DNA from: Primorskyibacter marinus
GTDB lineage: Bacteria; Pseudomonadota; Alphaproteobacteria; Rhodobacterales; Rhodobacteraceae
Reading direction: 5' to 3'
Length of the DNA stretch: 64,000 nt
Assembly: GCF_003313245.1 (NCBI RefSeq)
Contig: NZ_QJSD01000001.1
Location: 62,001 to 126,000, forward strand
Shown one piece after another: positions 1 to 9,074 of the stretch. The notes beneath the pieces were generated by a model, which saw nothing but the letters and a program-made list of their open reading frames with translations, was not told the origin of the DNA and ran no database searches. The number at the start of each line of letters is the position of its first letter. Position 1 is the first letter of the stretch. The translations under genes and the position numbers were made by a program.

Positions 1-798
1 GGCATTGCCGGCGATCAGCAGGCCGCGACGGTCGGGCAGGCGTGTTTTGAGCCGGGCATGCTGAAATCCACCTATGGCACGGGGTGTTTCGCGCTGCTGA
101 ATACGGGCGAGACGCCGGTGCGGTCGCAGAACCGGCTGCTGACCACCATCGCGTACCAGTTGGATGGCAAGCCCACTTATGCGCTTGAAGGGTCGATCTT
201 TATCGCGGGTGCAGTGGTGCAATGGCTGCGCGATGGGCTGAAAATGATCCGTGACGCGGGCGAGACGCAGCCCATGGCGGAAAGATCCGATACCTCGCAA
301 CAGGTTGTGCTGGTGCCCGCCTTCACCGGTCTGGGGGCACCTTACTGGAACGCGGAATGCCGCGGCGCAATCTTTGGCCTGACCCGCAATTCCGGACCCG
401 AGGAACTGGCACGGGCCGCCCTTGAAAGTGTCGGGTTTCAGACCCGTGACCTGTTGGATGCGATGAAGGCCGACTGGTCCGAAACAGGTGCGAAGGCGGA
501 CGCCTCAACCCCCGCGCTGCGGGTCGATGGCGGGATGAGCGCATCGGATTTCACCATGCAGTTTCTGTCCGACATCATCAATGCCCCGGTTGAACGGCCG
601 CATGTGCTGGAGACCACCGCGATGGGGGCGGCTTGGTTGGCTGGCCATCAGGCGGGGCTTTTGCCGGATATGCAGACCTTTGCTGACAGTTGGACGGCCG
701 AGGCACGATTTGACCCCACAATGGCCGAGGAACAGCGTGAAGAAAAATATATCGCTTGGAAACGCGCGGTCGAGGCAACCATCGGTTTTGCGTCCTGA
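1..798 (+). CDS. glpK: Glycerol kinase, C-terminal part (cut by window edge)
   Basis: The frame is open from base 1, so this is the last 265 codons of a protein that is normally about 495 residues. Glycerol kinase makes sn-glycerol 3-phosphate from glycerol and ATP in the cytoplasm. The visible part carries family hallmarks: GDQQAA near the first base, then KSTYGTGCF, the block around [29 protein letters not shown], and the nucleotide-binding [11 protein letters not shown] segment. It ends naturally with IAWKRAVE and a TGA stop. No glycerol regulator or transporter gene is visible here; any would lie upstream of the window. The next gene is convergent. Confidence is high for family and function. 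Confidence 0.95.
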   Translation, partial: GIAGDQQAATVGQACFEPGMLKSTYGTGCFALLNTGETPVRSQNRLLTTIAYQLDGKPTYALEGSIFIAGAVVQWLRDGLKMIRDAGETQPMAERSDTSQQVVLVPAFTGLGAPYWNAECRGAIFGLTRNSGPEELARAALESVGFQTRDLLDAMKADWSETGAKADASTPALRVDGGMSASDFTMQFLSDIINAPVERPHVLETTAMGAAWLAGHQAGLLPDMQTFADSWTAEARFDPTMAEEQREEKYIAWKRAVEATIGFAS

Positions 799-858
799 CT
801 GTCGGGCTCAAATATCTCTTGTAATAAAGGTTATTTATTATCAGAGGCTTGATGCGAT

Positions 859-881
859 AAGGTGATGCTTTGCATTACCTT
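859..881. terminator. Possible hairpin between convergent glpK and nucleotidyltransferase genes
   Basis: AAGGTGATGC and GCATTACCTT form a ten-pair stem with one G-U type pair and a TTT loop. It lies after glpK and overlaps the stop codon of the minus-strand gene. There is no clear T-run, so the terminator call is weak. Confidence 0.3.
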
Positions 882-1462
882 GATGCGCGCCATTTCGTCC
901 ATGCTTCAGGTGTATCCAGATCTGTCAGCGCGGCGCGGCCCGGCAATGGCACAAGCCTTATCCGATCACGCATCTGCTGCAAGATCGGACGCGCGCCACG
1001 GTCACCGCTGAGGGTTTTGAACAGAGACAGGCAGTCGGCAGGAAACAGAACGGGATGGCCGGGTTTGTCCAGCGATGATCCTTGAATGATCGCGTGAGGA
1101 TTGTTCTCGTAGTATTTGATAATACTGTCTAAATCGGAACTCCCTATATCCGGCATATCGGCGGGCAGGATCAGCGCGCCGTCAATTCCGTCGGGCAAAG
1201 CCGTGGCTGCTGCGCGCAGGGACGCGGCCATTCCCTCTGCGGCATCCGGCACCGGGATGATCCGCAATGACAGATCGTCCAGCGCGTTCGCACGCGGGTG
1301 ATCTAGATTGGGCAGCGTTACAAATACCGCATCCGACACAGCACAGGCCCGTTCTGCCATGATACGCAGCAACGGTTTGCCATCAACATCCTGCAACAGC
1401 TTGTCGGCCCCGCGCATACGACGACTGGCACCGGCTGCGGGAATAATTATAGCGACTTTCAT
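875..1462 (-). CDS. MobA-like NTP transferase (MocA/CoxI-type nucleotidyltransferase)
   Basis: The product is 195 residues. It starts with the nucleotide-binding signature IIPAAGASRRM, followed by DKLLQDVDGKPLL, as in molybdenum cofactor cytidylyltransferases and related MobA-like enzymes. These transfer a nucleotide to the molybdopterin cofactor or to a sugar phosphate. A central LPADMPDI segment fits the metal-binding Asp region. The frame is open for 45 further codons upstream, but that stretch has no family resemblance, and the ATG at 1462 directly precedes the conserved beta strand, so I chose it. No XdhC or xanthine dehydrogenase gene is present nearby, so the cofactor role is inferred from family only. 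Confidence 0.8.
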   Translation of the reverse strand: MKVAIIIPAAGASRRMRGADKLLQDVDGKPLLRIMAERACAVSDAVFVTLPNLDHPRANALDDLSLRIIPVPDAAEGMAASLRAAATALPDGIDGALILPADMPDIGSSDLDSIIKYYENNPHAIIQGSSLDKPGHPVLFPADCLSLFKTLSGDRGARPILQQMRDRIRLVPLPGRAALTDLDTPEAWTKWRASR

Positions 1463-1825
1463 CTGCGTCCGCCTGCCTTCAGGGTTAAAGGGAACTCCTG
1501 CATCTAATGAGCGTTGGGCGCAGGTTTGGATCCTTGCCGTCAGCCCATCCGCGAACCGATTCCAGTAAGATAGCACCAATGCGATCAACCAGCGCATATG
1601 AGGTCAGTAGCTGCCCGAAGCGCAAAAACCAAGGACGTTTCCCGCGGTCCGGTCAGCTTATATTCTTGGCATCGGTGTTTTCCGCATTGGCGCACCGCTC
1701 GCCCGAGCTGTGGTTTTCATTTTGGACCCCACTAGGTATTCCGGAATGTGTGTCGGCGGCATATGCTCGGCTGGCAGGTCGAAACACGACAATCGGTGCG
1801 GCGGGCGCGTCGGGGAGGTAGGTTA
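1463..1825. other. Divergent intergenic region, no gene recognised
   Basis: This gap separates the minus-strand nucleotidyltransferase from the plus-strand DUF2254 gene. It must hold promoters for both. Short open frames cross it on both strands but none has a convincing ribosome site or recognisable product. A good ribosome site (GGGGAGG, 1812-1818) lies at its right end and serves the DUF2254 gene. Confidence 0.5.
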
Positions 1826-3100
1826 ATGCTGAGCACGATCTTGCGGCGCGCGCGACAGATTTCACGGCGCCTGCATGTGCGGGTAATCCTGTTTGCGGTG
1901 CTCAACCTTGTGGCGCTGGCATTGGCCAAAATCGTGTCGCCGATCGTGCCGGACTGGTTGGGCGACCGCATCGGTGCCGAAGCCGTGGACCCGATCCTCA
2001 GCATCATCGCCTCGTCCATGCTGGCGGTCACGACGTTTTCGTTGACGATCATGATGACGGGATTGCATCGGGCCTCAAGCCAGTGGACCCCGCGCAGCCA
2101 TCTGATCCTGCGCGAAGACACGGTTACGCAATCGGTATTGTCGAATTTTCTGGGCGCCTATCTGTTTGCGCTGGTCGCGATCATCCTGCGCGCCGCGGAC
2201 GTGTTCGATCATCGCGATATCGTGGTGCTGTTCGGAATGACGCTGGTTGTGGTGGCGTTGATTATCGTGTCCTTCATTCGGTGGATTTTGCATCTCGAAG
2301 GGCTAGGCAGCCTGCCGGAGACCGCGAAACAGATCGAGAACAGGACCACGGATTCCCTGAAGCGGATCGCCAGTTATCCCTGCAAGGGGGCCAATCCGCT
2401 GACAGACCCAAACACGCAAATCCCGCAGGGCGCATTGATGATCACCGCCCCGCAACATGGCTATATTCCGCAACTGTTCGAAGAGGCGTTGCAGAAACTC
2501 GCCAGCGATAACGACCTTCGTATTTATCTGGTTACATCCGTCGGGCGATACCTTCACAAGGGCGATCCACTGGCGTTCATTTCCAGGCCAAGCGGCGCAT
2601 TGGATGACAGCCTGAAAGACGATATCACCGAATGTATCCAGATTTCAGACCTGCGCAGTTTCGAGCAGGACCCGGTATTCGGCGTCGCCGTCATGGCGGA
2701 AATCGCGACCAGAGCTTTGTCGCCGGGGATAAACGATCCGGGCACCGCCATTGACGTGGTCTACCGTCTTGGCCATCTGGTGTCGCTTGCAGCGCCGCAA
2801 GGTGTCGACGTGCCGGACGTGAAATATGATCGGTTGTGGGTGCCGCCTCTGGATTTGGCAGAGTTGTTTAACACCAGTTTCGATCCGATCTGCCGATGCG
2901 CCGGAGACGCGGTCGAGGTGCACCTGGCCCTTCAGAACGCGCTAAGCGGTGTGATAACCCACGCGGCCCCTGAATTGTCAAAAGAGGCCTGGAAGATGGC
3001 GGAGATCTGTCGGGCACGCGCCGAAACGATGATCAGCTTTCCGGCGGACCTTGCGCGGCTGCGCGAAGTCGCCGTGACGCAGAAGGCGGATACTGTTTAG
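1826..3100 (+). CDS. DUF2254 family membrane protein
   Basis: The product is 424 residues. The N-terminal 170 residues hold four hydrophobic segments (about residues 18-40, 53-80, 108-130 and 138-160), followed by a long soluble domain. Conserved-looking DUF2254 features include TTFSLTIMMTGLHRASSQ after the second segment, the NFLGAYLFAL segment, and SPGINDPGTAIDV near residue 310. The function of the family is not known. The ATG at 1826 was chosen over an in-frame start 78 bases upstream because GGGGAGG sits 8 bases before it and the protein then begins with a basic stretch before the first membrane helix. Confidence 0.85.
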   Translation: MLSTILRRARQISRRLHVRVILFAVLNLVALALAKIVSPIVPDWLGDRIGAEAVDPILSIIASSMLAVTTFSLTIMMTGLHRASSQWTPRSHLILREDTVTQSVLSNFLGAYLFALVAIILRAADVFDHRDIVVLFGMTLVVVALIIVSFIRWILHLEGLGSLPETAKQIENRTTDSLKRIASYPCKGANPLTDPNTQIPQGALMITAPQHGYIPQLFEEALQKLASDNDLRIYLVTSVGRYLHKGDPLAFISRPSGALDDSLKDDITECIQISDLRSFEQDPVFGVAVMAEIATRALSPGINDPGTAIDVVYRLGHLVSLAAPQGVDVPDVKYDRLWVPPLDLAELFNTSFDPICRCAGDAVEVHLALQNALSGVITHAAPELSKEAWKMAEICRARAETMISFPADLARLREVAVTQKADTV

Positions 3101-3138
3101 GCTGCGGCACGGCTGTCAGGGTCAACTGTGTTTCCCGC

Positions 3139-3154
3139 CGGAACAGACGTTCCG
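3139..3154. terminator. Short hairpin between convergent genes
   Basis: CGGAAC and GTTCCG flank an AGAC loop in the 54-base gap between two convergent stops. The stem is only six pairs and lacks a proper T-run, so it is a weak candidate bidirectional terminator. Confidence 0.3.
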
Positions 3155-4468
3155 TTAAAGGGGCCGGATTTTAAGCCGTGTCACCCGGTTCCCTTCGCGC
3201 CCGGTGACTTCAAAGCGGAAGCCGTGAAAGCTGAAGACCTGTCCGGTGCTGGGGATCATCTGCGCCTCGTGTATGACCAGCCCGGCAACGGTGTTGGCCT
3301 CGTCATCGGGCAAGGCCCAATCGGTGGCGCGGTTCAGGTCGCGGATCGTCATCGCCCCATCCACCCAGAAATGCCCGTCATCGGCGTGACGGACAGGGTG
3401 GTCGGCATCGGGATCAAATTCGTCGGTGATCTCGCCCACGATTTCTTCGAGGATGTCCTCCAGCGTGATAAGCCCTTTAAGCGAGCCGTATTCGTCAACC
3501 ACCAGCGCGAAATGTGTGCGCCGCCGCAGGAACTGCCGCATCTGTTCGTCAAGGCTTGTGGTGTCGGGCACGAAATAGGGCTTCATCGCCACATCTGTGA
3601 TCTTGAACGCCTCCAGTTTCATGGCGGCATCCGTTTCCCGGCCCGCGATCAGCATATACATGACGCGCAGCAGATCCTTGGCATGGACCACACCGATGAT
3701 GTTTTCCGGCTCGTTGCGGTAGACTGGCAGGCGTGTGTGGCTGCTTTCAAGACATTGCTCAAGGATCAGGTGCGGTTCGGCGTCGGCGTCAATCATCTCG
3801 ATTCCCGAACGGTGCAACATGATCTCTTCAACGGTGCGGTCGCCCAGATCCAACGCGCCAAGAATGCGGTCGCGATCTTCTTTTTCGACCACGCCTTCGG
3901 AATGGCCAAGGTTCAGGGCACCAGCGATCTCTTCACGCACGGCCAGAATGTGACTGTCGGGATCGGTCTTCACGCCAAAAACACGCAACACGCCACGCAC
4001 CAGCCAGCGCACAGCGGCCACTACGGGCGAAAAGACGAGGATCACCAGCCGGATAATGGGGGCCACTTTTGCGGCGGCGGTTTCGGCATTGGTGATGGCG
4101 TAGGTCTTTGGCAGAACTTCTGCAAAGATCAGAACCAGCAGGGTCATCACCAGCGTCGCGAGCGCCACACCGGATTCACCAAACGCCCGCGTGAACAAGG
4201 CCGTCGCCAAAGATGTGGCGAGGATGTTCACAAGGTTATTGCCCAGCAGGACAGACCCGATCAGCCGCTCATTGTCTTCGGTGATGGTCAGCGCGCTGAC
4301 GGCCCCGCTTGATCCTTTGTCAGCCTGCGCGCGCAGTTTGCCGCGCGACGCTGCGGTCAGGGCGGTTTCGCTGCCGGAAAAGAACGCTGACAGGATCAGC
4401 AGAAATATAATCGCCCCGGAGGTTATCCAGAATGCCGAGTCGAAGGTTGATAATGTCGCGGAGTCCAT
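3155..4468 (-). CDS. Hemolysin-like CNNM/CorC family protein (DUF21-CBS-CorC_HlyC)
   Basis: This 437-residue inner-membrane protein has the full family layout. A DUF21 transmembrane domain (about 15-175) contains FSGSETALTAASRGKL and the conserved EVLPKTYA. Two CBS domains (about 215-340) follow, with GVVHAKDLL and LVVDEYGSLKGLITLEDILE. A C-terminal CorC_HlyC domain (about 350-435) carries WVDGAMTIRDLN. Family members are linked to magnesium or cobalt homeostasis; the hemolysin name is historical. The ATG at 4468 has AAGGG seven bases upstream. It lies downstream of xerD on the same strand, separated by about 105 bases. Confidence 0.92.
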   Translation of the reverse strand: MDSATLSTFDSAFWITSGAIIFLLILSAFFSGSETALTAASRGKLRAQADKGSSGAVSALTITEDNERLIGSVLLGNNLVNILATSLATALFTRAFGESGVALATLVMTLLVLIFAEVLPKTYAITNAETAAAKVAPIIRLVILVFSPVVAAVRWLVRGVLRVFGVKTDPDSHILAVREEIAGALNLGHSEGVVEKEDRDRILGALDLGDRTVEEIMLHRSGIEMIDADAEPHLILEQCLESSHTRLPVYRNEPENIIGVVHAKDLLRVMYMLIAGRETDAAMKLEAFKITDVAMKPYFVPDTTSLDEQMRQFLRRRTHFALVVDEYGSLKGLITLEDILEEIVGEITDEFDPDADHPVRHADDGHFWVDGAMTIRDLNRATDWALPDDEANTVAGLVIHEAQMIPSTGQVFSFHGFRFEVTGREGNRVTRLKIRPL

Positions 4469-4573
4469 TCAGGGGCCCTTGGTTGGTGTCATTCCGCTTA
4501 TGAGGCTGCGTTGGCCGTCATTCAAGAGCAACCGGCCCGGTCGCCGAGCAGTCAGTGCGGTGGTCATGGTCAG

Positions 4574-5543
4574 CTATGGATCCTCGGTGACGGTATCATC
4601 GGCGTCCGCGTGCGGCCCGGCTGACTGTGTCAGGGGGTGGTGCTCCAGAACCAGTTCGCGCAGCCGGTCCTCCAGCACATGTGTGTAGATCGGTGGTGGA
4701 GACATCGGCATGACCCAACAAGGTCTGGATCACACGCAGATCGGCACCTCCGGCGAGCAGATGCGTGGCAAAGGCGTGGCGCAGCGTGTGGGGCGTGACT
4801 TTCGCGGGGGAAACGCCGCCCGCAACGGCAATTTCCTTGAGCATGACGTAAAACGCATGGCGTGTCAGGTGGCCAGCCTTGCTATGCGACGGGAAAAGAA
4901 AGGTCGATACCGGTTTGCGCTCGGCTCTGGCGGTGTCTTGCAGCACATCAAGCGCGTTCAGCCAATCGGCCAGCGCCACGCGGGCAGGGGGCGACAGGGG
5001 CACCATGCGTTCCTTGCCGCCCTTGCCCCGGATCAACAGCATCTGCGGGCGTCCGCGCGCGGCGGCAACCGGCAGCGATACCAGTTCTGTCACACGCATG
5101 CCGGTCGCATAAAGCAACTGCATCAGACATGTATTCCGCAACTGATCGCTGGGGGTGCGGCCATGCGTCTGTGCGGCTTCCAGCAGGCGGTCGACCTCTT
5201 CATGGCTGAGCGTTTTGGGCAAGCGCGCATCGCGCCCCGGTCCGGTGATCTGAAGCGTTGGATTGTCCGTTCGCCAGTTTTCCTCGTAGATGAACCGGTA
5301 AAGCTGCTTGATCGCCGAAAGCCGCCGGGCACGGGTGGATTTCGCCAATCCCTGCGCGTCGCAATGGGTCAGGTAGGCCTCGACCTCTGCGCGCATGGCC
5401 GTGGCAAGCGAGCCGCCCGCATCGGTCAGCCAATCGTGAAAATCGCCCAGGTCGCGGGCATAGGCCAGAAGCGTGTTATGCGCGGCCCCGCGTTCGGCGG
5501 CCTGCGCCTCAAGAAAAGCGGATATCCAGTTGCGATCGTTCAT
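4574..5543 (-). pseudogene. xerD: Tyrosine recombinase XerD, frameshifted before the catalytic Tyr
   Basis: XerD with XerC resolves chromosome dimers at dif. The N-terminal SAM-like domain (about 1-95) and catalytic domain are intact, with R150 (ATGMRVTEL), K174 (RGKGGKER), H252 and R255 (HTLRH) and H278 (LLGHADVSTT). After STT the frame shifts: it continues as DLHTCAGGP and stops at 4596. The neighbouring frame gives IYTHVLEDRLRELVLEHHPL to a TAG at 4574, exactly the expected family ending with the nucleophilic Tyr (codon 4685-4687). A two-base loss from an ancestral GAGATC would explain it. It may be a real mutation or a sequence error. The start overlaps the upstream stop by four bases (ATGA). 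Confidence 0.9.
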
Positions 5544-7096
5544 AACTGGCCACGTCCCGCGAGCAAAAGTTGCAACGCGGCGCGTCGGGCGGCGTCTTCC
5601 AACCCGACGCTGCGCAGCACGATCAGCGCATCCGTCAAATCTCCGGGGTCGCCGCGCATACCCTGACGCATCAACGCGGTGGTGCGCAACAGAACCTCGC
5701 CCAGACGGTCATCGGCAAGCTGCTCTGCCAGTGCGTCGGGCAATGCGGCGTCCGGCGCGAACGCCGCTGCAATGGCATGGGCGGTGGCATCCTGCTCGGG
5801 TGGCTCTGCGGTGTCCCCGCGCGCAATCGCGGCAGCAAAGGCAAAGGGGCTGTCCGCGGTCAGCTTCGCCGCCATCATTTCGTAGTCGGGCGAAAGCAAT
5901 GCGGCTTGCGTCGCAAGATCCGCGGCACGCCCGCTGAGCGGGTATTTCATCAGCGACGCACCATAGAGCCGGGAAAACGGCACAACCAGATCGGCCGCCA
6001 GCATCAGTGGCCAGACCCGTTCCAGCGCGGCGGAAATGGCCTGCGGATCGCGCGAGGCCAGCGCCGTGTCAAAGCGTTGCAAGCCTTCGACGCGGTCCCA
6101 GATGCCGCCCGACGCGGCGCGAAGCCGGTCAGTATAGATGCCCAGCATCCGGTTTTCCGAAATCGCGCCAACGCGCGCCAATCTCTCGGCGGCAGCAAGC
6201 TGGGCCTTCCAGCCCGCATCGCCATTCAGGTTCACCGTCGCGAATGGCCGGGGCAGGGTGGCCGTGGGCAGAGGTTCGCCCAAGGCCTCGAACAGACGAA
6301 ACTCCAACGGCGTCGGGCGTACTGGTGGGGTCAGAGGGGCCAGTTCCTCGGCCAGTTCAGGATCAAGGAACCGTTCAAGCAGCGACGCCTCGCGCTGTGT
6401 CAGGGCGTCAATCGCGCGGGCGGTGCCCAGCGTCGTCATTGCCGTGCTCCAGTCGCTGTCACGCGCCGAACAAAAGATGCGTGCGCCGTAGCCGGGTGCC
6501 AGATGCGGCTTTGCGGCCAGTTGGGCACAGGCCGGGCCGGTTTGGCCGGTCAGCAATGACAGATCAAACCACAGGCTGAACAACGCCGGCGTATCGCTTC
6601 CCGCCCGCTCGATCAGCGACATGGCGGGTTCCACCGCGCCCATATCCATCAACTTCGCCGTACGCGCTGCCAAAAGCTGCTCCCCGCTTCCCGCATCGGC
6701 AGGAGGATCGGCCTCAGCCAGCAAAAGCGTGAACAGCAGCGCGTTTATCGCCGGCAACCCGTCTTCCGGCTGCGCTGCAATCAACTGCTCCAGCGTGTCG
6801 CTGCTTGACGCGACCCACATATCGGCCGGAAGTCCTGTCACGCTGGGCGGCAACAGGCCGACCGCGGCGAGGCTGGTCTGATCCAAGGGCATCACCGACA
6901 CTTCGGGCGACCGGGCAGACTGGCTGATGGGCGGCTCGATCTGCGGTTGCGGACGCCTTTGCGCGCGCGGTGCCTGCTGCGCCACCGGAGACGGCACGTT
7001 CAGTTCCAGCCAGTCGATCGCCGACAAGGGTTCTTGAGCCATGGCCGTGGTGGCGGTCAGCGCCGAAAGGATGGCCGCCGCCGTGCTATTTCGCAT
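5540..7096 (-). CDS. Secreted alanine-rich protein of unknown function
   Basis: I do not recognise this 518-residue protein. It begins with a likely Sec signal peptide (MRNSTAAAILSALTATTAMA, cleavage probably after AMA). A Pro/Arg/Gln-rich linker (about 38-60) follows, then a long Ala- and Leu-rich region with many short helical stretches, such as LFTLLLAEADPPAD and AALEALGE-like pieces, suggesting a helical-repeat fold. No catalytic motif or membrane anchor is visible. It overlaps xerD by four bases and starts inside the end of a 49-residue membrane-protein gene (11-base overlap), so the three are probably co-transcribed. A periplasmic role is likely from the signal peptide; nothing further can be claimed. 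Confidence 0.75.
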   Translation of the reverse strand: MRNSTAAAILSALTATTAMAQEPLSAIDWLELNVPSPVAQQAPRAQRRPQPQIEPPISQSARSPEVSVMPLDQTSLAAVGLLPPSVTGLPADMWVASSSDTLEQLIAAQPEDGLPAINALLFTLLLAEADPPADAGSGEQLLAARTAKLMDMGAVEPAMSLIERAGSDTPALFSLWFDLSLLTGQTGPACAQLAAKPHLAPGYGARIFCSARDSDWSTAMTTLGTARAIDALTQREASLLERFLDPELAEELAPLTPPVRPTPLEFRLFEALGEPLPTATLPRPFATVNLNGDAGWKAQLAAAERLARVGAISENRMLGIYTDRLRAASGGIWDRVEGLQRFDTALASRDPQAISAALERVWPLMLAADLVVPFSRLYGASLMKYPLSGRAADLATQAALLSPDYEMMAAKLTADSPFAFAAAIARGDTAEPPEQDATAHAIAAAFAPDAALPDALAEQLADDRLGEVLLRTTALMRQGMRGDPGDLTDALIVLRSVGLEDAARRAALQLLLAGRGQL

Positions 7097-7235
7097 TCAA
7101 CGTCACCGGTTCCCTGATCTCGCTTGCCGGAGCTGAGAAATCAGCGCCGAAAAACGGTCCGACATAGGCGTATGCCACCAATGCGATGGCACCCAGAACC
7201 AACAAATAAAATAGCCATTTCAGAATGCGCCCCAT
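7086..7235 (-). CDS. 49-residue single-pass membrane protein
   Basis: A short reading frame starts MGRILKWLFYLLVLGAIALV and ends EIREPVTLNAK. It has a basic N-terminus, one hydrophobic helix (about residues 8-27) and a short acidic tail. The stop lies 11 bases inside the start of the downstream secreted-protein gene, a tight coupling that supports real translation. It is the first gene of the unit leading to xerD and is divergent from aroK. The function is unknown. Its pairing with the secreted protein suggests an envelope role. Confidence 0.75.
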   Translation of the reverse strand: MGRILKWLFYLLVLGAIALVAYAYVGPFFGADFSAPASEIREPVTLNAK

Positions 7236-7360
7236 GAAATATCCCTTTAGCCTGCATGTCTGCTTGTTTTGCGGAACTTATAACTGGCCTTTTGCGCAAG
7301 ATCACGTCATTCAGACCTGCAAATTGAAAAATGGCGGCGGATGGCCGAAAACGGCAACGA

Positions 7361-7909
7361 ATGACAGCCAAGTTGAAGAAAACAGTTGTCCTGGTGGGCA
7401 TGATGGGCGCGGGTAAATCCGCGGTGGGCAAGGCGCTTGCCGCATCGTTGGACGTGCCGTTCATCGATTCGGACGAGGAAATCGAAAAAGCGGCCAATAT
7501 GACTATTGCCGAGATTTTCGCGCGTGACGGCGAGCCCTTTTTCCGGCGCAAGGAAAGCCAGGTTATCGAACGTCTTCTGGGAAACCAGACCGGCATTCTG
7601 TCAACAGGGGGCGGGGCCTTTCTGGACCCGGCCAATCGCAAGATGATCTCTGACCGGGGTGTGTCGGTCTGGCTGGATGCCGAGCTTTCGCTGCTGTGGC
7701 AGCGCGTACGGCACAAGGACAGCCGTCCGTTGCTGCGATCCCCCGATCCGCGCGGCACCCTGGCCGCGATTTACGAGGCGCGCGTGCCGATCTATGCAAA
7801 GGCCGACCTTATGGTAAAAGCAGATCCTGCCTATTCGATTGAAACCATGGCCGCGAAGGTCCGATGCGCGCTGCGCGCGCGTCCCGATGTTCTGGAGGAC
7901 GAGCAATGA
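7361..7909 (+). CDS. aroK: Shikimate kinase
   Basis: The enzyme phosphorylates shikimate with ATP, the fifth step of the chorismate pathway. The 182-residue protein has the P-loop GMMGAGKS (13-20), the DSDEEIE shikimate-binding segment, FRRKESQVIERL, the STGGGAFL loop and the lid region around DSRPLL. The frame is open to an ATG ten codons upstream, but homologues begin near LKKTVVLVG, so I chose 7361. No strong ribosome site marks either start. The stop overlaps the aroB start as ATGA. Confidence 0.95.
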   Translation: MTAKLKKTVVLVGMMGAGKSAVGKALAASLDVPFIDSDEEIEKAANMTIAEIFARDGEPFFRRKESQVIERLLGNQTGILSTGGGAFLDPANRKMISDRGVSVWLDAELSLLWQRVRHKDSRPLLRSPDPRGTLAAIYEARVPIYAKADLMVKADPAYSIETMAAKVRCALRARPDVLEDEQ

Positions 7910-9012
7910 GCGAGACTGTGCATGTCGATCTGGCAGAGCGCGCCTATGACATCCGCATCGGGGGCGGGCTGCTGGCCCGTGCCGGCGTTGAGATTGCGCC
8001 ATTCCTGCACCGCCCGCGTGTGGCGATTGTCACGGACCGCAATGTCGCCGCCCTGCATTTGAGCACGTTGCGCGATGCGCTGACGGCGGAAGGAATCGAA
8101 AGCGTTGCGCTGGAACTGCCGCCCGGCGAGGCGACGAAATGCTGGACCGAATTGCAGAACGTGGTCGAATGGCTGCTGGCCCAGAAGATCGAGCGGCGTG
8201 ACGTCGTGATTGCCCTGGGCGGCGGCGTGATTGGCGATCTTGCGGGCTTTGCCGCCGCCATCCTGCGGCGCGGCGTACGATTCGTGCAGATCCCGACCTC
8301 GCTTCTGGCACAGGTTGACAGTTCGGTGGGTGGCAAGACCGGGATCAACTCGGTCGCGGGCAAGAACCTGGTGGGCGCGTTCCATCAGCCGGCGCTGGTA
8401 CTGGCGGATATCGGTGTGCTGGCCACGCTGCCACGCCGCGACCTGCTGGCGGGTTACGGCGAGGTGGTCAAATATGGGCTGCTTGGCGATGCGAATTTCT
8501 TTGCCTGGCTCGAAGTGAACGGTCCGCATCTATCGACCGGCGACATGGAGGCCCGCGCCAATGCCGTTCGGCGGTCTTGCGAAATGAAGGCCGAGATTGT
8601 CGTGCGCGACGAGACAGAGCAGGGCGACCGCGCATTGCTGAACCTCGGCCACACATTCTGTCATGCGCTGGAGGCTGCGACCGGGTATTCTGACCGCTTG
8701 CTGCATGGCGAGGGCGTGGCGGTCGGCTGTGCGCTGGCATTCGAGCTTTCGGCGCGTCTGGGATTGTGTGCGCAGGAAGTGCCCAGCCGGGTGCGGGCGC
8801 ATCTCAAGAACATGGGCATGAAGGTCGATCTGACCGACATTCCCGGCGAGCTGCCTGGGCCGGAGGCTTTGTTGGAGCTGATGGGGCAGGACAAAAAGGT
8901 GCTGGACGGCAAGCTGCGCTTTGTGCTGGCGCACGGCATCGGGCAGTCTTTCGTCACGTCGGACGTGCCGCCGGATGCCGTTCTGTCCGTCTTGCGCGAC
9001 AGCGCGGGCTGA
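7906..9012 (+). CDS. aroB: 3-dehydroquinate synthase
   Basis: AroB converts DAHP to 3-dehydroquinate using NAD and a divalent metal, the second step of the chorismate pathway. The 368-residue protein shows ALGGGVIGDLAGF (NAD and substrate binding), VDSSVGGKTGIN, the AGYGEVVKYGLL segment, the metal-ligand stretch LNLGHTFCHALE, and LLHGEGVAVG. The ATG at 7906 overlaps the aroK stop and has GGAGG eight bases upstream, so the two genes are translationally coupled. Confidence 0.97.
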   Translation: MSETVHVDLAERAYDIRIGGGLLARAGVEIAPFLHRPRVAIVTDRNVAALHLSTLRDALTAEGIESVALELPPGEATKCWTELQNVVEWLLAQKIERRDVVIALGGGVIGDLAGFAAAILRRGVRFVQIPTSLLAQVDSSVGGKTGINSVAGKNLVGAFHQPALVLADIGVLATLPRRDLLAGYGEVVKYGLLGDANFFAWLEVNGPHLSTGDMEARANAVRRSCEMKAEIVVRDETEQGDRALLNLGHTFCHALEAATGYSDRLLHGEGVAVGCALAFELSARLGLCAQEVPSRVRAHLKNMGMKVDLTDIPGELPGPEALLELMGQDKKVLDGKLRFVLAHGIGQSFVTSDVPPDAVLSVLRDSAG

Positions 9013-9020
9013 TCCATGCA

Positions 9021-9060
9021 AAAGGTGCCGGGCAGGAACCCGACGCCTTTGGTCCTTTTT
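9021..9060 (+). terminator. Probable terminator after aroB
   Basis: AAAGGTGCCGGG pairs with CCCGACGCCTTT (one wobble and one mismatch) around a short loop. A T5 run follows six bases later. On the other strand the hairpin is followed by TTTT, so it may also serve the convergent DoxX gene. Confidence 0.55.
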
Positions 9061-9074
9061 GCTTTGCTGAAAAG

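Noticed and set aside
1463-1597. N-terminal extension of the MobA-like nucleotidyltransferase
   Set aside because: The extra 45 codons have no similarity to the family, whose first beta strand starts right after the ATG at 1462.
3128-4312. Long plus-strand open frame (394 codons) opposite the CNNM/CorC gene
   Set aside because: It is the complement of a gene with clear domains, has no ribosome site or recognisable product, and reflects GC-rich codon bias.
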